Below are positions 13,201 to 27,240 of a stretch of 64,000 bases of DNA, piece by piece. Each line of letters starts with the position of its first letter. Position 1 is the first letter of the stretch. The notes beneath the pieces are model-generated. The model searched no databases and was not told where the DNA came from. It saw nothing but the letters and a program-made list of their open reading frames with translations. The stretch covers positions 42,147,067 through 42,211,066 of the forward strand of contig OX359245.1 in NCBI GenBank assembly GCA_947179485.1, written 5' to 3'. Source of the DNA: Allacma fusca (lineage: Eukaryota; Arthropoda; Collembola; Symphypleona; Sminthuridae). The position numbers and the translations under genes were made by a program.

Positions 13201-14770
13201 TTTGACAGAAAAGGCTCGAAGAAACAAAAAATGTTTTGTATAAAGGGTGCACAATTTTCGGGTGTAAAATTTAATGAAAATTTTACCCCTTTACGGAAAC
13301 ATTTTTAGGACGCGCGAAAATTTGAGGGGGAAAAGTTTTGTGGGTGAAAATTTTAAAGAAAATTTGTTTAAAATTTTAAGGAAACCCAGTGTCTAAAAAT
13401 ACAGATCTGTTTGTGAGTAATTTTGTAGGCCGGATCCAGATATTCATTTGACTGACGGCGGACGGAGGAAGGAAAAAAGAAAATCTGCTCTCACACCAGG
13501 TACAAATACGCGTTCACAAAAAGTGTACCTTTTCACTTGACCCGTATTTTTGACCTCCCCTTTGTGGTAAGTGTGTGTGTGCGTCGATTTTATATATGGT
13601 CTAAAATACATACACATTTTTTTCTCTCTCAAATACGTGATTGAAAAAGAACGTCACGGGTTTTCTGTACCTTCCGGTTTTTTACCCTCCAATCGAAAAT
13701 TTTACTCTTACCCCGTTCATACAGCGTATGCTTATACTTTGAGATACGTATAATTTTTTACCTGGTACATTTACACCCATATGCATATAACATAAGTCAA
13801 GTACGTATTAAAAATATGCACACGCATGTTTTCAAACGTTAAAAGAACAAGTTAACCCAGTAAGATTGTATCGACTGAAAAACATTTCTCACATGTGGAG
13901 CCCACTATTGCTTCCTTTTCTCAAAACTACAGAGATCAATTTCAGGATCCGCATCCTGGGAAGCGTTACATGAGATGCATGGTGAGCTATTACACTTGTG
14001 GGTAAATTGTTAGTTAAAATTTTCCGAAATAAACAATTTCAAATATTTTACACTTTTGCCCATACAATTTTATCGGAAAAGTTTCTGTGCAAATTTAGTA
14101 TTAGGGTAAATGCAAAAATTTTGAAATTTAATAACCCCCAAGTGTGCGTTTTTAAATAGGGTTCGTATGGACAGGGAAAATTTTGAGAAATTACGGGCGG
14201 AAATTTTTTATTGCTTTTCCAGGTGATCCAATAAAAAGGGCAAACTGAAAATATTGTGATAAAATTCAGGCGTAATTTTTTTACGGGGTGTTTTGTAACT
14301 TTTAGAGGAAATTTAATGAATAATAATCAGGCCAAAGGGGAAACTGCGTCAGATGATGGGATATTTGATGGGAGAAAAATGTGAGGTGGTTTGATCAAGG
14401 CCCGAAATGAAATGCATCAAATATCGATGAAAGTTTCGTTTGAGAGAGATACTTTGGGGAGATATAGAGGTGTTTGGAGGATCTATCCGAAATTAAATTA
14501 CCATTTTTCTGGTGAAATCTGCCCTGGAAATCAAAGCTTGAGGAGGATGGAAGGTCAAACAGGAGCTTTTTCTTTGATAAAATCCCAAATGACCTTAATC
14601 ATGAAATAAGTCAAGTTCTGGTTGAACGGTCAGCTTATGTTTCCACTTTCCTTTGCGGGCTTGGGTAGAGCTCGAATCTGATATTATCTTTTTCCCAGGA
14701 ACAAATTCCGCTTCTGGGGGTACAAAAAGGGCGAGACGGAAAAGTTTGCAATTGTGTGCTCAGTGGTAGT
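10250..14770. other. AT-rich DNA without recognisable gene
   Basis: Holds AAAATTTT-type word fields (10660-10900, 12890-13390), a degenerate ggggcaagttttgtctaaatttt cluster at 12040-12170, a GA-rich patch at about 12630-12665, and otherwise plain AT-rich sequence. No gene supported. Confidence 0.55.
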
Positions 14771-15290
14771 TTTTCTAGGTTAAAATTTTAGCCCTCAATT
14801 TCAGTAGCCAATTTTTAGTGTAAAAAATTCTGTATACAAATTTAATTAACAATTTTATGGAAAAATTCCTGGGAAAAAAATTCAGGGCTAATTTTGAAGG
14901 TACAATTTTTTGGGCAGCATTTTTGTGTAAACAAATACGGGTAATATTTATGGGTAAAAATTTAAGGGAAAATTTTACATGGAAAACATTTTGAGGGCAA
15001 AATTTTTGAGTAGAAATGTAATGGCAAATGTTACAGGAAAAGCATTTTATGAGCAAAATTTGTGGGTAAAGTTTTAAGGGCAATTTTAGTCTAAGCGTTT
15101 TGTAGATATAAATTTGTGGGTAAAATTTTAAGGGCAATTTTAGTCTAAAAGTTTTGAAGAGACAAATTTGTGGGTAAAATTTTAAGGGTTATTTTAGTCT
15201 AAAAGTTTTGAAGAGCAAAACTTCTGGGTAAAAATTTGAAGGCGAAATGTGAAAATTATGACCCAAAAATTTAAGTAAAATGTGGGCCCA
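14770..15290. repeat. GGGTAAAATTTTAAGGGC array with a 54-bp core
   Basis: The block repeats gggtaaaattttaagggc words. In 15050-15240 the unit is exactly 54 bases: gtgggtaaa begins at 15062, 15116 and 15170, with a diverged copy at 15224. Left of 15050 the unit is shorter and irregular. The 120-codon minus-strand frame over it is a by-product. Confidence 0.88.
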
Positions 15291-16140
15291 TATCGTGCAC
15301 GTAAAATTTTGACCCAATTCAGGCCATCAAATATAGTTGCAAAAGTTCAGGAAAAAAATTAAGGAAACATATTCTTCACTATAAAATATCCATAAGATTT
15401 TAAGCGAAGGATTTGGTATTGTGTCAAAGGACGCCATAATGAAGTCATTGCAACAAAATGTGAGCAACGTAACAGTTTCTCCGTAAGCCCCTTTCAAATG
15501 CTAATGTTTATTTGAGGCGAGTTCCAAATACGGAAAGAATTGCTTCTTATATATGCTCATTACGTAATAACGCTCTACTAAATCAGCAATGGAAGGTGTT
15601 AAGAGCCATAACTGAGCATTTCGAAGGACTTTTGGTATCAGGGATGTTAAATATTTACAAAAATAAAAATACAAAGTTTGTATTTAATATTTGTCCAGGT
15701 TCGCTTTCCCAAAAAAAATCTAATTCATGGTAGTCTTTAAAGTAAATAATTTTTGGGGAATTCAATTTTACTCCTTAGCCTTGCATCCCTGACACATTAG
15801 CTTACGTTTAATTTTGCTTCTTCATCCTCGTTTCCTGGTACTGCTGTAAAATTATTTTTAAGGGGAATGGTCTAAATATTGTAGTAACCAACACATCCCT
15901 GTTCAATATTTCCCATCCAAATTTACTTTAAAATTTTTATACATTTTGCCATTCAAATTTTTAAGCTCGTTAAATTTTGATTCCACTGTGTATTTCGGGA
16001 AAGTTTTGTTTACAAATTTCAATCTTAAATTTTGGCTCCCACGTACATATTTTGTTTCACAATTTATTCTTATCTTTTCCCTATCGCATTGATTCTTAAA
16101 ATATTTACGTTTCCAATTTTACCTCTCAAATTTGACACTA
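15290..16140. other. AT-rich DNA without recognisable gene
   Basis: No array, exon or RNA gene seen; a few isolated AAATTTT words. Confidence 0.5.
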
Positions 16141-16480
16141 AAGTTGAATCCGTAAATTCTCCCTTAAGATTCCGCCCTTAAAATTTTGCCTTTAAAACTT
16201 ACAATTACAATTTTACCCTTCAAATTTGCCCTTAAAATTTTACCCTTAAAATTTGCTCTTAAAATTTCACCCTTAAAATTTGCCCTTAAAATTTCACCCT
16301 TAAAATTTGCCTTTAAAATTTTACCCTTAAAATTTGCCCTTAAAATTTACCCATAAAATTTGCAACAAAAGCTTAAATTTGGCTTAAAAAATTTACCCCT
16401 CAAAGCCTGCTCTTAAAATTTTGATTACACAATTTGCCCCTAAAATGTGTCTTTAAAATGTAGCACCCTACAGCTTCCTG
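16140..16480. repeat. 13/14-bp CCCTTAAAATTT array
   Basis: About 15 near-perfect copies of cccttaaaatttg / cccttaaaatttca at 16190-16370 form a 27-bp dimer repeat; both sides fade into diverged copies. This is the cleanest exemplar of the word family that pervades the window. Confidence 0.9.
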
Positions 16481-18830
16481 TTAAAATTTTATGGTTATAA
16501 AATTTACCAGTAAACGTTTTTCTTTAAAAAATACCCATTTTCCATTAAAAGTTTGCCTTCAAAATTTACCCGGAAAATTATGCCCTCAAAAATTATCTTT
16601 TCAAAATTCTGTTCTAAAAAACCCCTCAAATCTCATCCTAAAAGTATTGCCCCATTGTAACAGAAATTTCCCAAGGAGCCTGGGTTTCCGTATAGAATCA
16701 TTCTCTACAAACTACAAACAAACTCATTCCCACTCCCATCCAACAAAGCCGTTGACGAAAAGGGATGAAAATACAAGCGGAACAAAAATTAAAAAAAATA
16801 TAGAGAGACAGAGATACTCATGAGGATTTGAGATGTGGAGAAAAAGAGAAGAGTCAAATATACAAAAGCAAGCAGTTTCAACAAGTTTGAACTTTTGACG
16901 TCAACAACAATTAACATAGACGTCCCTCATGAATGAATCATGAAGATGAGTTGGAGAATGGAAGGTACACAAATTTTCTCTCTCTCACTCACTCACTCCC
17001 TCACTCGTCTCAATGTTCGTGCTATTAACAAATTAGACTTTTCCGGTTGCTCTTATGTATACATTTATATACGTATGTTTCTAAATATACATAAATACAG
17101 TCTCCGCTGCCTGTACCAGACCCCCAGTCAAATTTCATCAAATTTTACTCCTTTAAAAAATTTCAGTAAAATTTTTTCAAAGCCCGAATATTTTTCCCGT
17201 TGAAAATTTTTTTCCCAAAAATTTTAAACCCCATAATAAATTTACAGACGGAGCCATACCACTACGAAATACTGTATTCGAATAGGTAGAACAATATGTA
17301 GAAAATTCTATTTAGCATCAAAGTAACCTTTCAAAGTATCACTCAACATCGTTTTCCAACACTCATGTCCAACGTAGGGAATTTTCCCTTGTAGAATTTA
17401 TTGTGAGCGTATTTCATAAGAGCCTTCAAAAAAATTCTTGGAGTGATGATGCTCTCTAGAAAAATTTACGGGCTGCTGAGGGAAATTTTGCGCATGATCG
17501 TTTATTTTTGAGCTTCTGCTAAGATGCAAATCGAGCTGATCACTGAGTTTTTATACGGTGTTTAGTTAAATTTCCCAGGAGGAAATTGGGCATGTGCATT
17601 TTTTCCTGAGAGCAGAATTTTTTACAATATTTTTCTCGTTGAGACGCCAAAACATCCTGTAACATTTTTTTAGACGTGAAGGAAGAAAATTGGGTTCAAA
17701 TTTATTGAAGGATTTGAAAAGTTTTTTTGGGCAAAATTTGGTGGCAAAATTGACATTTTAAGGTTTTAAATTTCATTTTTCTTGATGGTTTTGCATGTGG
17801 CGCTTTTGATGGTTCAAGTTTTGCCCGTAAATGTTTACTGATGTTTAAACGTTTTAAGGAATTCGCCAGTAAATTTTTATTATTTTGGATAAAGCTTTTT
17901 CGGGCAATTTTTCTCTCAAATTTTAACGGAGTTTTTACTCAAAGTGGAAAACGAAATTACCCGTAAAAATTGTGGTTTTACGGGGAATTTTTCCGAAAAT
18001 AATAATCGTTCTTGGCAATGAAAATTGTATTGTAAAATTGGTCTGTAAGTTTGGATTATTTTTTTATCAAAAAATTTGATACTCCCTGAATTGACCTTAA
18101 ATTTTGAATTTGAATTGAAATTGAAATTTTAGACCGTTATTCTCCAGCAACTTTAAACGTTTTGCCCGTAAAGTTGAAGTAAAATCTCTGTGTTTTGTAA
18201 AATTTGTTCGTTACAAAAATCCATGGTATTTGTCTCGGATGCCAGGAACATTGTGGAAAATCTTTCTGGGATTGTGCATGTACAAAAATAAAAGAAAAAT
18301 TTAACGAAATTTTTCCGCCCCATTGCAAATTTGCCCTGTCAATAGCAATTTGGGGTTTGGGAACTTCCACATGTAGTTTTTTGGTTGCTCATTAGGAAAA
18401 GCATTGGGTGTAATTGGAAGGCAAGTGCAGATTTTTTGAGAGGATATTTGCCCATATGTATTTCCATGAGGTCAAATGGAGAGGGGATGTGTATAGTGCT
18501 AAAATCTAGCAAATTAATACCTATCCCTGAGAGTTATCGCCCATTAGCAAGCTATTGTGACTCTGCATTTGAGACAAGCATCTTTTTACATTTCCAATTC
18601 TAATTTTTTCCCCCGACACTACACTATATCCATTCTGCATTTTTTTCTACTTTACTTGAGGCATATATTGGGAACGGAGCTCGAGCCTCGAACTCTCATT
18701 CATTCATGCACTCTTGGAATCTCTGATGAGGGCCGTTTGTAATTCCCTGCCAAACACATTGGCACAACTATCATCCTTAATTTTTACTCGAGTCCAGATA
18801 TCTGCAGAAACAATTGATGTGGCTTTAAAT
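16480..18830. other. AT-rich DNA without recognisable gene
   Basis: Diverged array remnants up to about 16660, then a short CTCACTCACTC run near 16978-17005. Nothing that reads as an exon. Confidence 0.5.
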
Positions 18831-19180
18831 AATTTCTGTAAAATTTTCGGTAATATTTTGTATTACAATTTATTGGGCAAATTTTGTCGGTTAAAATATT
18901 AAGGGCAATTTTTGTCGTTTAAGATTTTAAGGATAAATTTTGTCATTTAAAATTTTAATGGCAATTTTTGTCGTTTAAAATTTTAAGGGTAAATTTTGTG
19001 GGTTACAACTTTAATGCAAATTTTATTGGTTAAAATTTTAAGGGTAAAATTTGTAGTTTAAACTATAAGGGCAGATTTTGTCGGCTACAGTTTTATAGAG
19101 AAATTATTGCGGTTAACATTTTTAAGACAAAAATTTAGATTTTTAAGGGAAAATTTCAGTGTAATAGTTTAAGAAAAATT
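18830..19180. repeat. ~28-bp array (ATTTTGTCGTTTAAAATTTTAAGGGTAA)
   Basis: Six to eight tandem units of 27-29 bases between 18875 and 19100, each made of attttgtcgttta plus aaattttaagggtaa. Individual copies differ at several bases. Confidence 0.82.
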
Positions 19181-21090
19181 TTAAGGTGTGAATTTGTAAG
19201 GAAGCACAAATTTTCTACCCTGAAATTGCCCACAAATTTCCCAATTATAAAATTTTCAAAAAACGTTTCTCATTATTTTCGACATGCAAATTAAAAAAAT
19301 GAAATTTACCACTCTCAGAAGCCCAATTTACGAAACCTCTTTAGGAATAAACCGATGCAGGTTAAAAAATGACAACAATCTTGAAAACACTCTGAAGAGA
19401 AAACGTTGCTCCAATCTCGGGATTTTTTTCAAATTGACACCCTGGGGTTCGAAAGGCCTGACCTCTCGTCAACTCTTTACTACCCGCTGGTTCCTGGCCA
19501 GATCTCTTGGAAATAGTTTTGATTTTTCTCATAAAAATCCAATTTCCTTTTTTTCTCCCACCAAGTAAAAAATATTCCACCCGAAAATAATTTCCCATAT
19601 TTTAACCAACTGCCCTCAAATATGTACTCAAGGCTTTATGGGAGAGATGAGATTTTTCCATGAAAACGGTAGCAATTTTCCTTTGATATTTTTTTTTTGA
19701 TCTCATGCCTGAACCCTAGAAAATGTATTTTCCAACCTGATGGTAACGCCAAGGTAAAAGCAAAACCTGATAGGAAAAACTTCATTAATTTTCGACTGAT
19801 TTATGTGCAAAAACCCTAATACAATCATAATTTCCTGTGGGAGGTGATCCTTTTGATCTTGTCCATTCCACGTTGGGTCTATAAAAGCCTATGGATTTTT
19901 TTCAGGCTTCAGCATCCATATTGCTCCAATGTTACATTATACAAAAAAAATTTAAGGGTGGATTTTGTACATGAAAATATTTTACGCGCAAGTTCAATAC
20001 AAAAAATCCGGGTAAATTTTATTTAAATTTATTTTAGAGAAATTTTCAGCAGGAAAAATTTTACAGGTAAAGAAATTAGAAAAATTTAGGGGTAATATTT
20101 GGGAAAAAAATTTTAAGGACACATTTTGATTGATATTTTTTAAGGGTAAATTTTGAGCACAAACCTCTTAAACGAGCAAATTTTGTATTAGGACATCTTT
20201 TTGGGGGAAATTTTGGATCACGAAAATTTTTACGGGTAAATTTTTTACAAGGGAATTTTAGGGAAACAATATGAACAGAAATGATTTTTAAGGGCAAATT
20301 TTGCAGAGCAATTTTTTAAGATTAAATTTTATACATAAACTTTCTTTTTGGGATGTTTTTAATTTGGTAAAATAAAATTGTTACCCTAAAATTTATATGT
20401 AATAAATTTTATGGGAGAGGTTTAGGTCTAAAATTTACGCAGGAACAAATTCTATTGGAAATTTCATACAATATATTTTTAGGGACGAAAATCTTGAAGA
20501 CTGATTTTTGTCCAAACAAAATTCCAGATAAATTGTAGACAAGGATTTTTAAGGGGTGAAATGAAACAAGTAAAAACAATTGACGCTCGTTCTCCGTGTT
20601 CGTATTGAGAGAGTAAAAATTATTGGGGTTGGAAAATTTCCTAAGTGTACATTTTACATCGTAGGAAAATGTAATGTCTACAGGGACTGTTCTCTGTATG
20701 TTTTGTCATTAGAACTTCCTTTACTGTCCGCTCGCACGCAATCTGGTGATAACGTGGGGTCATTGTGAAAAAAAGCAAATTATTTTTTATCACCTTCAAT
20801 TCTCTATCCTCCGTGTCTCACTGTCTTTATCTCTTTTTCATTCATAATAAGTCTCTTGTATACTCAGACACAGGCTCAGCCCAATAGGTACAGAGGACCA
20901 TTAGTCCCAGGCTTTGAGCCATTCCTTGTTTCTCATAAGGTACAGAATATTTCCCGATGCATTTTTTCCCCTTGAAACATAACATCCTCCTTTAAATACT
21001 TGGGAAACCCTCCATTTTAAATACAACCCCAATTGATAAAATTCAATAAAAAACTATGAAAGCTTAGTTCCGTGGAAATCCTTAGTTTTC
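19180..21090. other. AT-rich DNA without recognisable gene
   Basis: Contains a loose aaattttaagggtaaattttg field at 20030-20350. A 94-codon frame at 19284-19568 has slightly higher G+C at 19435-19510 but no recognisable domain. Confidence 0.5.
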
Positions 21091-21097
21091 AAATTTT

Positions 21098-21391
21098 GGT
21101 CCTTCGAGCCGGATATTTTTTTAATACGTCCTTTATACCCACAACCCTTGTATTGGTAACTTGTACCATGCCCAAAAATTGCAATTAAATTCAAAAACAA
21201 AAAATTTCCTGATACTAAATTCCAAGCTAAAATTTAATTTTTTGTGGTCCTTCGAACCGGATACAAAATTATTAAGAATTGTATCCTTGTATTAAAATAA
21301 GAATATTTAGGCCTGGAACAATTACGATACTTAGATTTTTACATGGGATTTAATTTAGAGGGAAAATTGAAAATGGTCCTTCGAGCCGGAT
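21098..21391. repeat. Three copies of the 17-base word GGTCCTTCGARCCGGAT
   Basis: Exact or one-mismatch copies at 21098-21114, 21246-21262 and 21375-21391, spaced 148 and 129 bases, in otherwise AT-rich and only weakly similar flanks. The word is far more G+C-rich than its surroundings. Identity not known to me. Confidence 0.8.
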
Positions 21392-21399
21392 CTGAAAAT

Positions 21400-24300
21400 T
21401 TGATGAAAGTTGGTCTAATTGTGGAAATTTATGGATATTGTTTTGGGGATATTTTAAGAATATTTAAGAATTTTTTTGACAAATGTGGTTAAAATTTTAC
21501 AAATTACGATTGGGGTCAGAGGTCATTTTATATGAAACCTGGATTGGACCCCAAGCAGGGAAGACCGAAGGTGGAAGGAAGGAGAAAACCCATTTGAGAA
21601 ACTATTGGAATGTGCAAATTCTGGGGAGACCAGCCCTCCGCTTTGCCTATAGTCATGTGAGAAGACTCTTGAGTGAATATATTTAACGCCAGGAATCAAC
21701 TGACTGACTACAAATGATGGTGTTAAAAAGCTAGGAGCAGAGCCAGTTACCAGAAGAGGTGAGTCTCATTGTCAGCCAACAACATGCACATACGAAATGA
21801 GTCCCGACATTTTGTCAAGAGATGTAAACCCTCATTCTCTCAATTATTTCAGCCTGTTGACAAACTTTCCATTCACTAAGTTTCAAAATCGATGGCCCAA
21901 ATATGCACACATACGTGATCCCACGGGGTCCGATCTTGTTACAGAATCATTTGAAATCAATTAACTTTGAATATTTTACACTCGTTCCAAGACCCAAAAA
22001 TCCTTTACAGTTAAGTTTTCCAAATATTTTCTTGCTTGTTTGAAGGAAGTTTTGTCCCAGAAATTTTCCCCAAATGTTTTACATTTCAATTTAGCTTTTC
22101 CTTCAGAATTTTCCAAATCTGCTATTATAATTCCTGGGGGACGATTTTCGGGGTCAAATTTTTACGTCAAAATTTTATGGTTAAATTAATCCCCAAAAAA
22201 TTCATCGTTTCATTTCACATCTTAAATTTTTAGGAGCAAAATTGTGGGCCATATTTTTGCCCTTAAAATTAACACGGTAATATTTTGCTAAACATTTGCG
22301 CGTGACAACTTTGTGGAACAAATTGCATTCTTACAAATGTGATTTATTAATTTCTGTCTAAAATGTGGTAATTAAGTTTTAACATAAAAATTGATTGTTA
22401 CAGTTTTCCTGTGAAATATAGAACTGAAAATTTTGCAGGAAAACGTTTACTGCTGTATATTTGTGGGTGAAATATAAGTTTGCTTGATTTTTTGACCCAC
22501 AAATGTTACGGTTACATTTTAACCCACAAACGAACATGTTTTTGTTGCTAAAATTTTACGCCTGAATTTTTACCCCCAAAATGTTTGTGCTGCTAAAATT
22601 CGAATTAAATTTTTGTCCAAAACCTTTCACTTCAATTTTGCCCCAAATATTTAGACTTAAATTTTTCCCCTAAATTCTAACGCTTACAATTTTGTTCATT
22701 ATGTTTACGCTTAAAAGTTTTGCCCGAAATTTCAACGATTGCATTTTCACCTCGAAAATTTTACTCATAATGTTTTCCACCTGAAATATAATTTTGGTGC
22801 TTAATTTAACAACCCCTTAATACGCAAAATTTATTACATACACGATACACTAAGCAGTATTTTACGGAAAATTAATCCCGAATTCAAAATGAATCATCTC
22901 CGTTCACTCTCGACCAATAAATTTTGATCTATAAAATAAAAATCCAAAAGACGAAAAAAGTGTCCATTCCCCCAAAAATTTTAACCTCGGAACTAAAATA
23001 CACACGCTCATCCAGAAAATCAAGGGAAACAAGTTCTACCCATTTACTCAAGTGGACCCATCTCCCAAGCCCCATGTTGGAGGAAAAGGGGGGAAAGAGG
23101 TATATTTGAAAGGATGGAAAGTCAAGTGAAAAGTTTTAGTGAAAATTTAAGCCCTGAACATTTGCCTCGACTATTTGTTCCGGCAATACACTTTTTTTAC
23201 ACATTGGAAAACGACAATTTATTTTGACTCCACTCACTCCAGATACGCCTCACTTGAGCACACACATTTTACGCTAGATTCCTCTTGGACCATTTCACAC
23301 CCCTTAAATTGTATATCTTTTTCACTATTGACATTGAGTCTCCAAGGGTGAGTAAAATACCCGGAGCTGGCAAATAACCCAAGGTTTTGATTCCATCAAA
23401 TTTCACTTTTGCCAAGTACGGTTCAATTTTTAACATGAAATTTTTCTCAGCCCTGTTAAAATAGAAGTGGCGCTCTTCTAAAAAAAAATTTGGGCATCAA
23501 ATATTCATTTGTTTTCTGAAACTGCGCATTTTCCGCCCCTAAACCCAAAAATTCTATTCAAAAATTAATTTCCCAAAATTTTCATAACAGTAAATTTTTC
23601 CTTTAAAAGCGTTTAAAATACTGCTGAATTTGCGGGTCAAAATTGAAAAATATAACGCACATGTTTTGCAGAGGGTTAAAATTTTACCCGTAGTTGTAGC
23701 AAAATTCAGTTTAATTTTCCCGTAAAATTTACTTTCAGGGGATTGAAATATTTACGTAAACGTTCAAATTTGAGTAAAATTTCGATACAATTTTACGGGT
23801 GCCCTAATATTGATAAAACCCTCTTAGAAATTGTACACGCTTGTTTTGTACATACGCATCACATTGAAAACACTCGAGCCCTCGACCCTCGTTAAAATTC
23901 AGGAGCGTACCTTGCGCGTGTATGCATCAAAACGTAGGATTTTTTGTTGGTTTTTTGTCCCATGCCAGGGTTAAAATGAGAAATTAGAAACAGTAGCGTG
24001 AAAAAAGGGATATAAATCCTCCGGATTTTTTTTAAAACATGGATGTCAAATCTACATACAAATCTCCTACAAGCGTCTTATCGAAATCATTACGCCCCAA
24101 CCTTACGCGTACATACGGCCAGGTACCTTACGACAGGTCAAATACCTTCGATTTTAGAATGTTTTTCTATTACCCCAGGATTCTTATTTTACAACAATTT
24201 TTTAACGTAAAAATTTTAAAAACATTTCCCTTAAAATTTCTTAAAGTTGGTAAAAATTTAACGCGTATTAGGGCCCCTATTAGCGTTTGAGTGCCACGTT

Positions 24301-27240
24301 AAATTTTAGACAAATTTTTGCCCGTATATTTTTTCTTACACAATTTTGTGTATTTTCTTATTGAAAATATTACCCGTAAAATCTATATACAGAAAAGTAT
24401 GTAAAAGTGCGGGTTTTTAAGTTAAAATTTGGGCAGAAAAATGTTTTGGTCGGTAAAAGTATTGAATGAAGAGCATAAGCTGGAGGGAGTTGTAAAGAAA
24501 AATGCAAGACAGAAAACTTGCGTGCGTTTTAAATCTGGAGTGGAAAATTGTGGGTTGGAGAAAAATAGAGAATCGAAAGTGAAACTGGTTGGGAATCCTT
24601 AAATGAATGACAAGTGGGCTCTCAATGAAAATTACAAATGAGGGTGGAAAACACAAGTCGGGATTTTGTTCGAGGAGTGAATCAAATATGAATTTAATTT
24701 GTAATTGTAATTCTGTTCATTGTATGTTAGTGGGGTGAATTGAAAATTTATTGGGGCGAGTTCTCTTTCGCTTTATAGGCCTCGGAATTTTCCCTTAAAT
24801 TAGCATTCCTGAAGATTCCGAGCGCCAATAGATTTTTTACCCGCAATTTTTTATCAAACCGGAAAAAATGTCAGAGCCCCATAAAAACGTAAATTTCCTT
24901 AAAAATTTAGGAAAATTTCTTGACAAATTGCCTCGAAAATCTTGAATATTCATAGAAACATATATTTTTTGCTACCCGCCAAAATTTTAAGAAATTTCAT
25001 ACCATTTTTGCTCAAAAAATTAGGGGTGTTTCAGTAAAATCTTAAAAACACTCCCGCAAATCAAGGTCTGTTAATCAAATACGGGTAACTTTGTTTAAAA
25101 TGTTGCATAAAAGTGTTTACACCTGGGCAGAAAAATTTTGATAAAATTTTAGAAACAAATACGATTTTTACATACGGAAAAATTTTTTCCCGTAAAATGT
25201 ATGCCATTTTTTGAAAACATTTTAGGGGGAAAATGTTCCGTTAATTGTGCCACTGGTAAGGACATTCTTTTGGGTGGGAAATTTTTTCTGGTTGATTGTT
25301 TAAATTTTTAGGCAAATTTCCGCCCACTTTCGGGAACATTTGAGTGTAACTTATACATCAAGTCGAAAATAGCAGACAGATGTGATTTTTTTACAAGAGG
25401 AAACATTAACCTAGAAAACAAGTTTAGAATTCCCTTTGTAGCAATTATTGAAACCGGGCGGTGTGGATGCCTCAAGTGGAGATGGAATGTGGAATATTTG
25501 ATGGACAATTTTTACGCATCCACACCCCCTTCAATTACTTCGCCCGTATCTTCCCAGAAATTTTTGCGCTCAAGACGGAAAAAAATCCACCAGCAGCAAT
25601 TTTCGCTCAACAGAAGCTCCCCTCAATAGCCATCAGCAATTATAGATATAATTACACACATTGGGTTCTAACATTACTTGAACAATCATAACTCAAGATC
25701 AGCTTTCCTTGCAAAAATTAATTAAAGCCTTGCAAATACGCCAACAAATCCGTCTCATCTTAACTTGCGTCTGGCAAAACTGGGACTGATGCAATTCTTA
25801 GGGCTTCGTTCAGGGTAAATATTTTCCCGATTCCTAACATACTGAAAATAATTAATTTTTGTACAATTATTTTATTGTCAAATTTTTAGGAAAATTAAGG
25901 TATAAGTAAAGTTTTAGGAAATTTGACGGACTAAGAAGCTTTAGGCAAAATTTTCCCCAAATTAAAAAAAGCCTGGAAAATATTTTCAATTTTTTTTATT
26001 AGATTTTGTCAAAATTTTGAATTTCAGCGAAATTTGCCCCAAAACGCTCTTACAAATTTGAATTTAATTAAAATTAAGAACTTTCCAAAAAGGAACGGAA
26101 ACGGACGGGCTGGTTTGCACGAAATCGGAAATTGGTACGCAAAGATTAAATAAAATTGGAAATTGTGGGGGAATTTTGGAAAATTTGGCAAAATTTACAT
26201 CGGATTGGAAACGTTTGACCAAATTTGAACTAAACTGGAAGTTGGAGAAAAAAATCAACCTAAATTTTTAAATTTAGATAATATTGGGAAATATTGGGCA
26301 AACTTATATCACAAAGAAACGCTCGGCCAAATTTAACGGAAATTTGAGCGAAAATTTGAAAATCTAGCTAATTTTATGGCAAATAGGACGCGTAAGGTCA
26401 AAGTTGAACTAAATTAGAAATTTTACGCACATTTGAACACAATTAAAAATCTAAGCAAATTGTTATCAACGTGGCGTGCTTAAAACGTATTTTACAAAAT
26501 TAGGGTTGTTAAGAAAAATGCGGGCAAATTTTTAAAAAATAAAAAAAATTTGTACCAAATTGGAAATTGTATAAAAATGTGCTCAATATTAACCTTGCTA
26601 AAATAATTCATTTTCCGAATTCCTAAAATTACTGCGACCTAAACCTGAATTTAACAGAAAAATGCAACAAAGTTTTTGATAAGAAGACCATCGGCAGCCC
26701 TAAAAAATAAAATGCTTTGGGACATTCCCCAAGCTGGGTTTGAGCACTCGGGTAAAAAAACATGTGGGCCAAATGAGCCCATGAGGGTCTCTTGAAGAAA
26801 CACACGTATGTAAATTTCCCCAGTAAAATTTTTACATAATAGTTATTAAAATTTTTTTGCCCTTAAAATCTCCCAACATATGGAAAACATTTGGTGAAAT
26901 CCAGTAGCTCTGATTTGTCCCTCACGAGCGCCAAAGCCCTTATAGCTAATAGATCAAAACTCGTCCATATATCTAAGCCGGCCCTAAATCTCATACATAT
27001 ATAGACAATTGGGTAAATCTTTGAATCTGGTTTGGGATTATCTTCTCCGGAGTTAATTGTGCCTCCGCGGACGTGTCAGTGATGGAAGATGAATCCTTAA
27101 TGTCCTGTACTTGAGCTGTACATTTCCTACTGTAGAGTCTCAATATAGTGGATGCCCCCAAATAAAGGAAACTTTTTGAAAATCTACCCTCATAAAGTTC
27201 CAATTAAATTTTGCCTTTTCATTTAACCCTAGACTTGTAA
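21400..27240. other. AT-rich DNA without a supported gene
   Basis: AAAATTTT-type word fields at 22050-22300 and 22500-22800. A tgggaaatttggcaaaattt field runs from 25980 to 26460. A possible but weak exon (26997-27129, minus) is treated as a finding only. No RNA gene or transposon recognised. Confidence 0.5.

Noticed and set aside
19440..19470. ggttcgaaa as a tRNA B box
   Set aside because: No A box at the right distance and no cloverleaf could be drawn around it.
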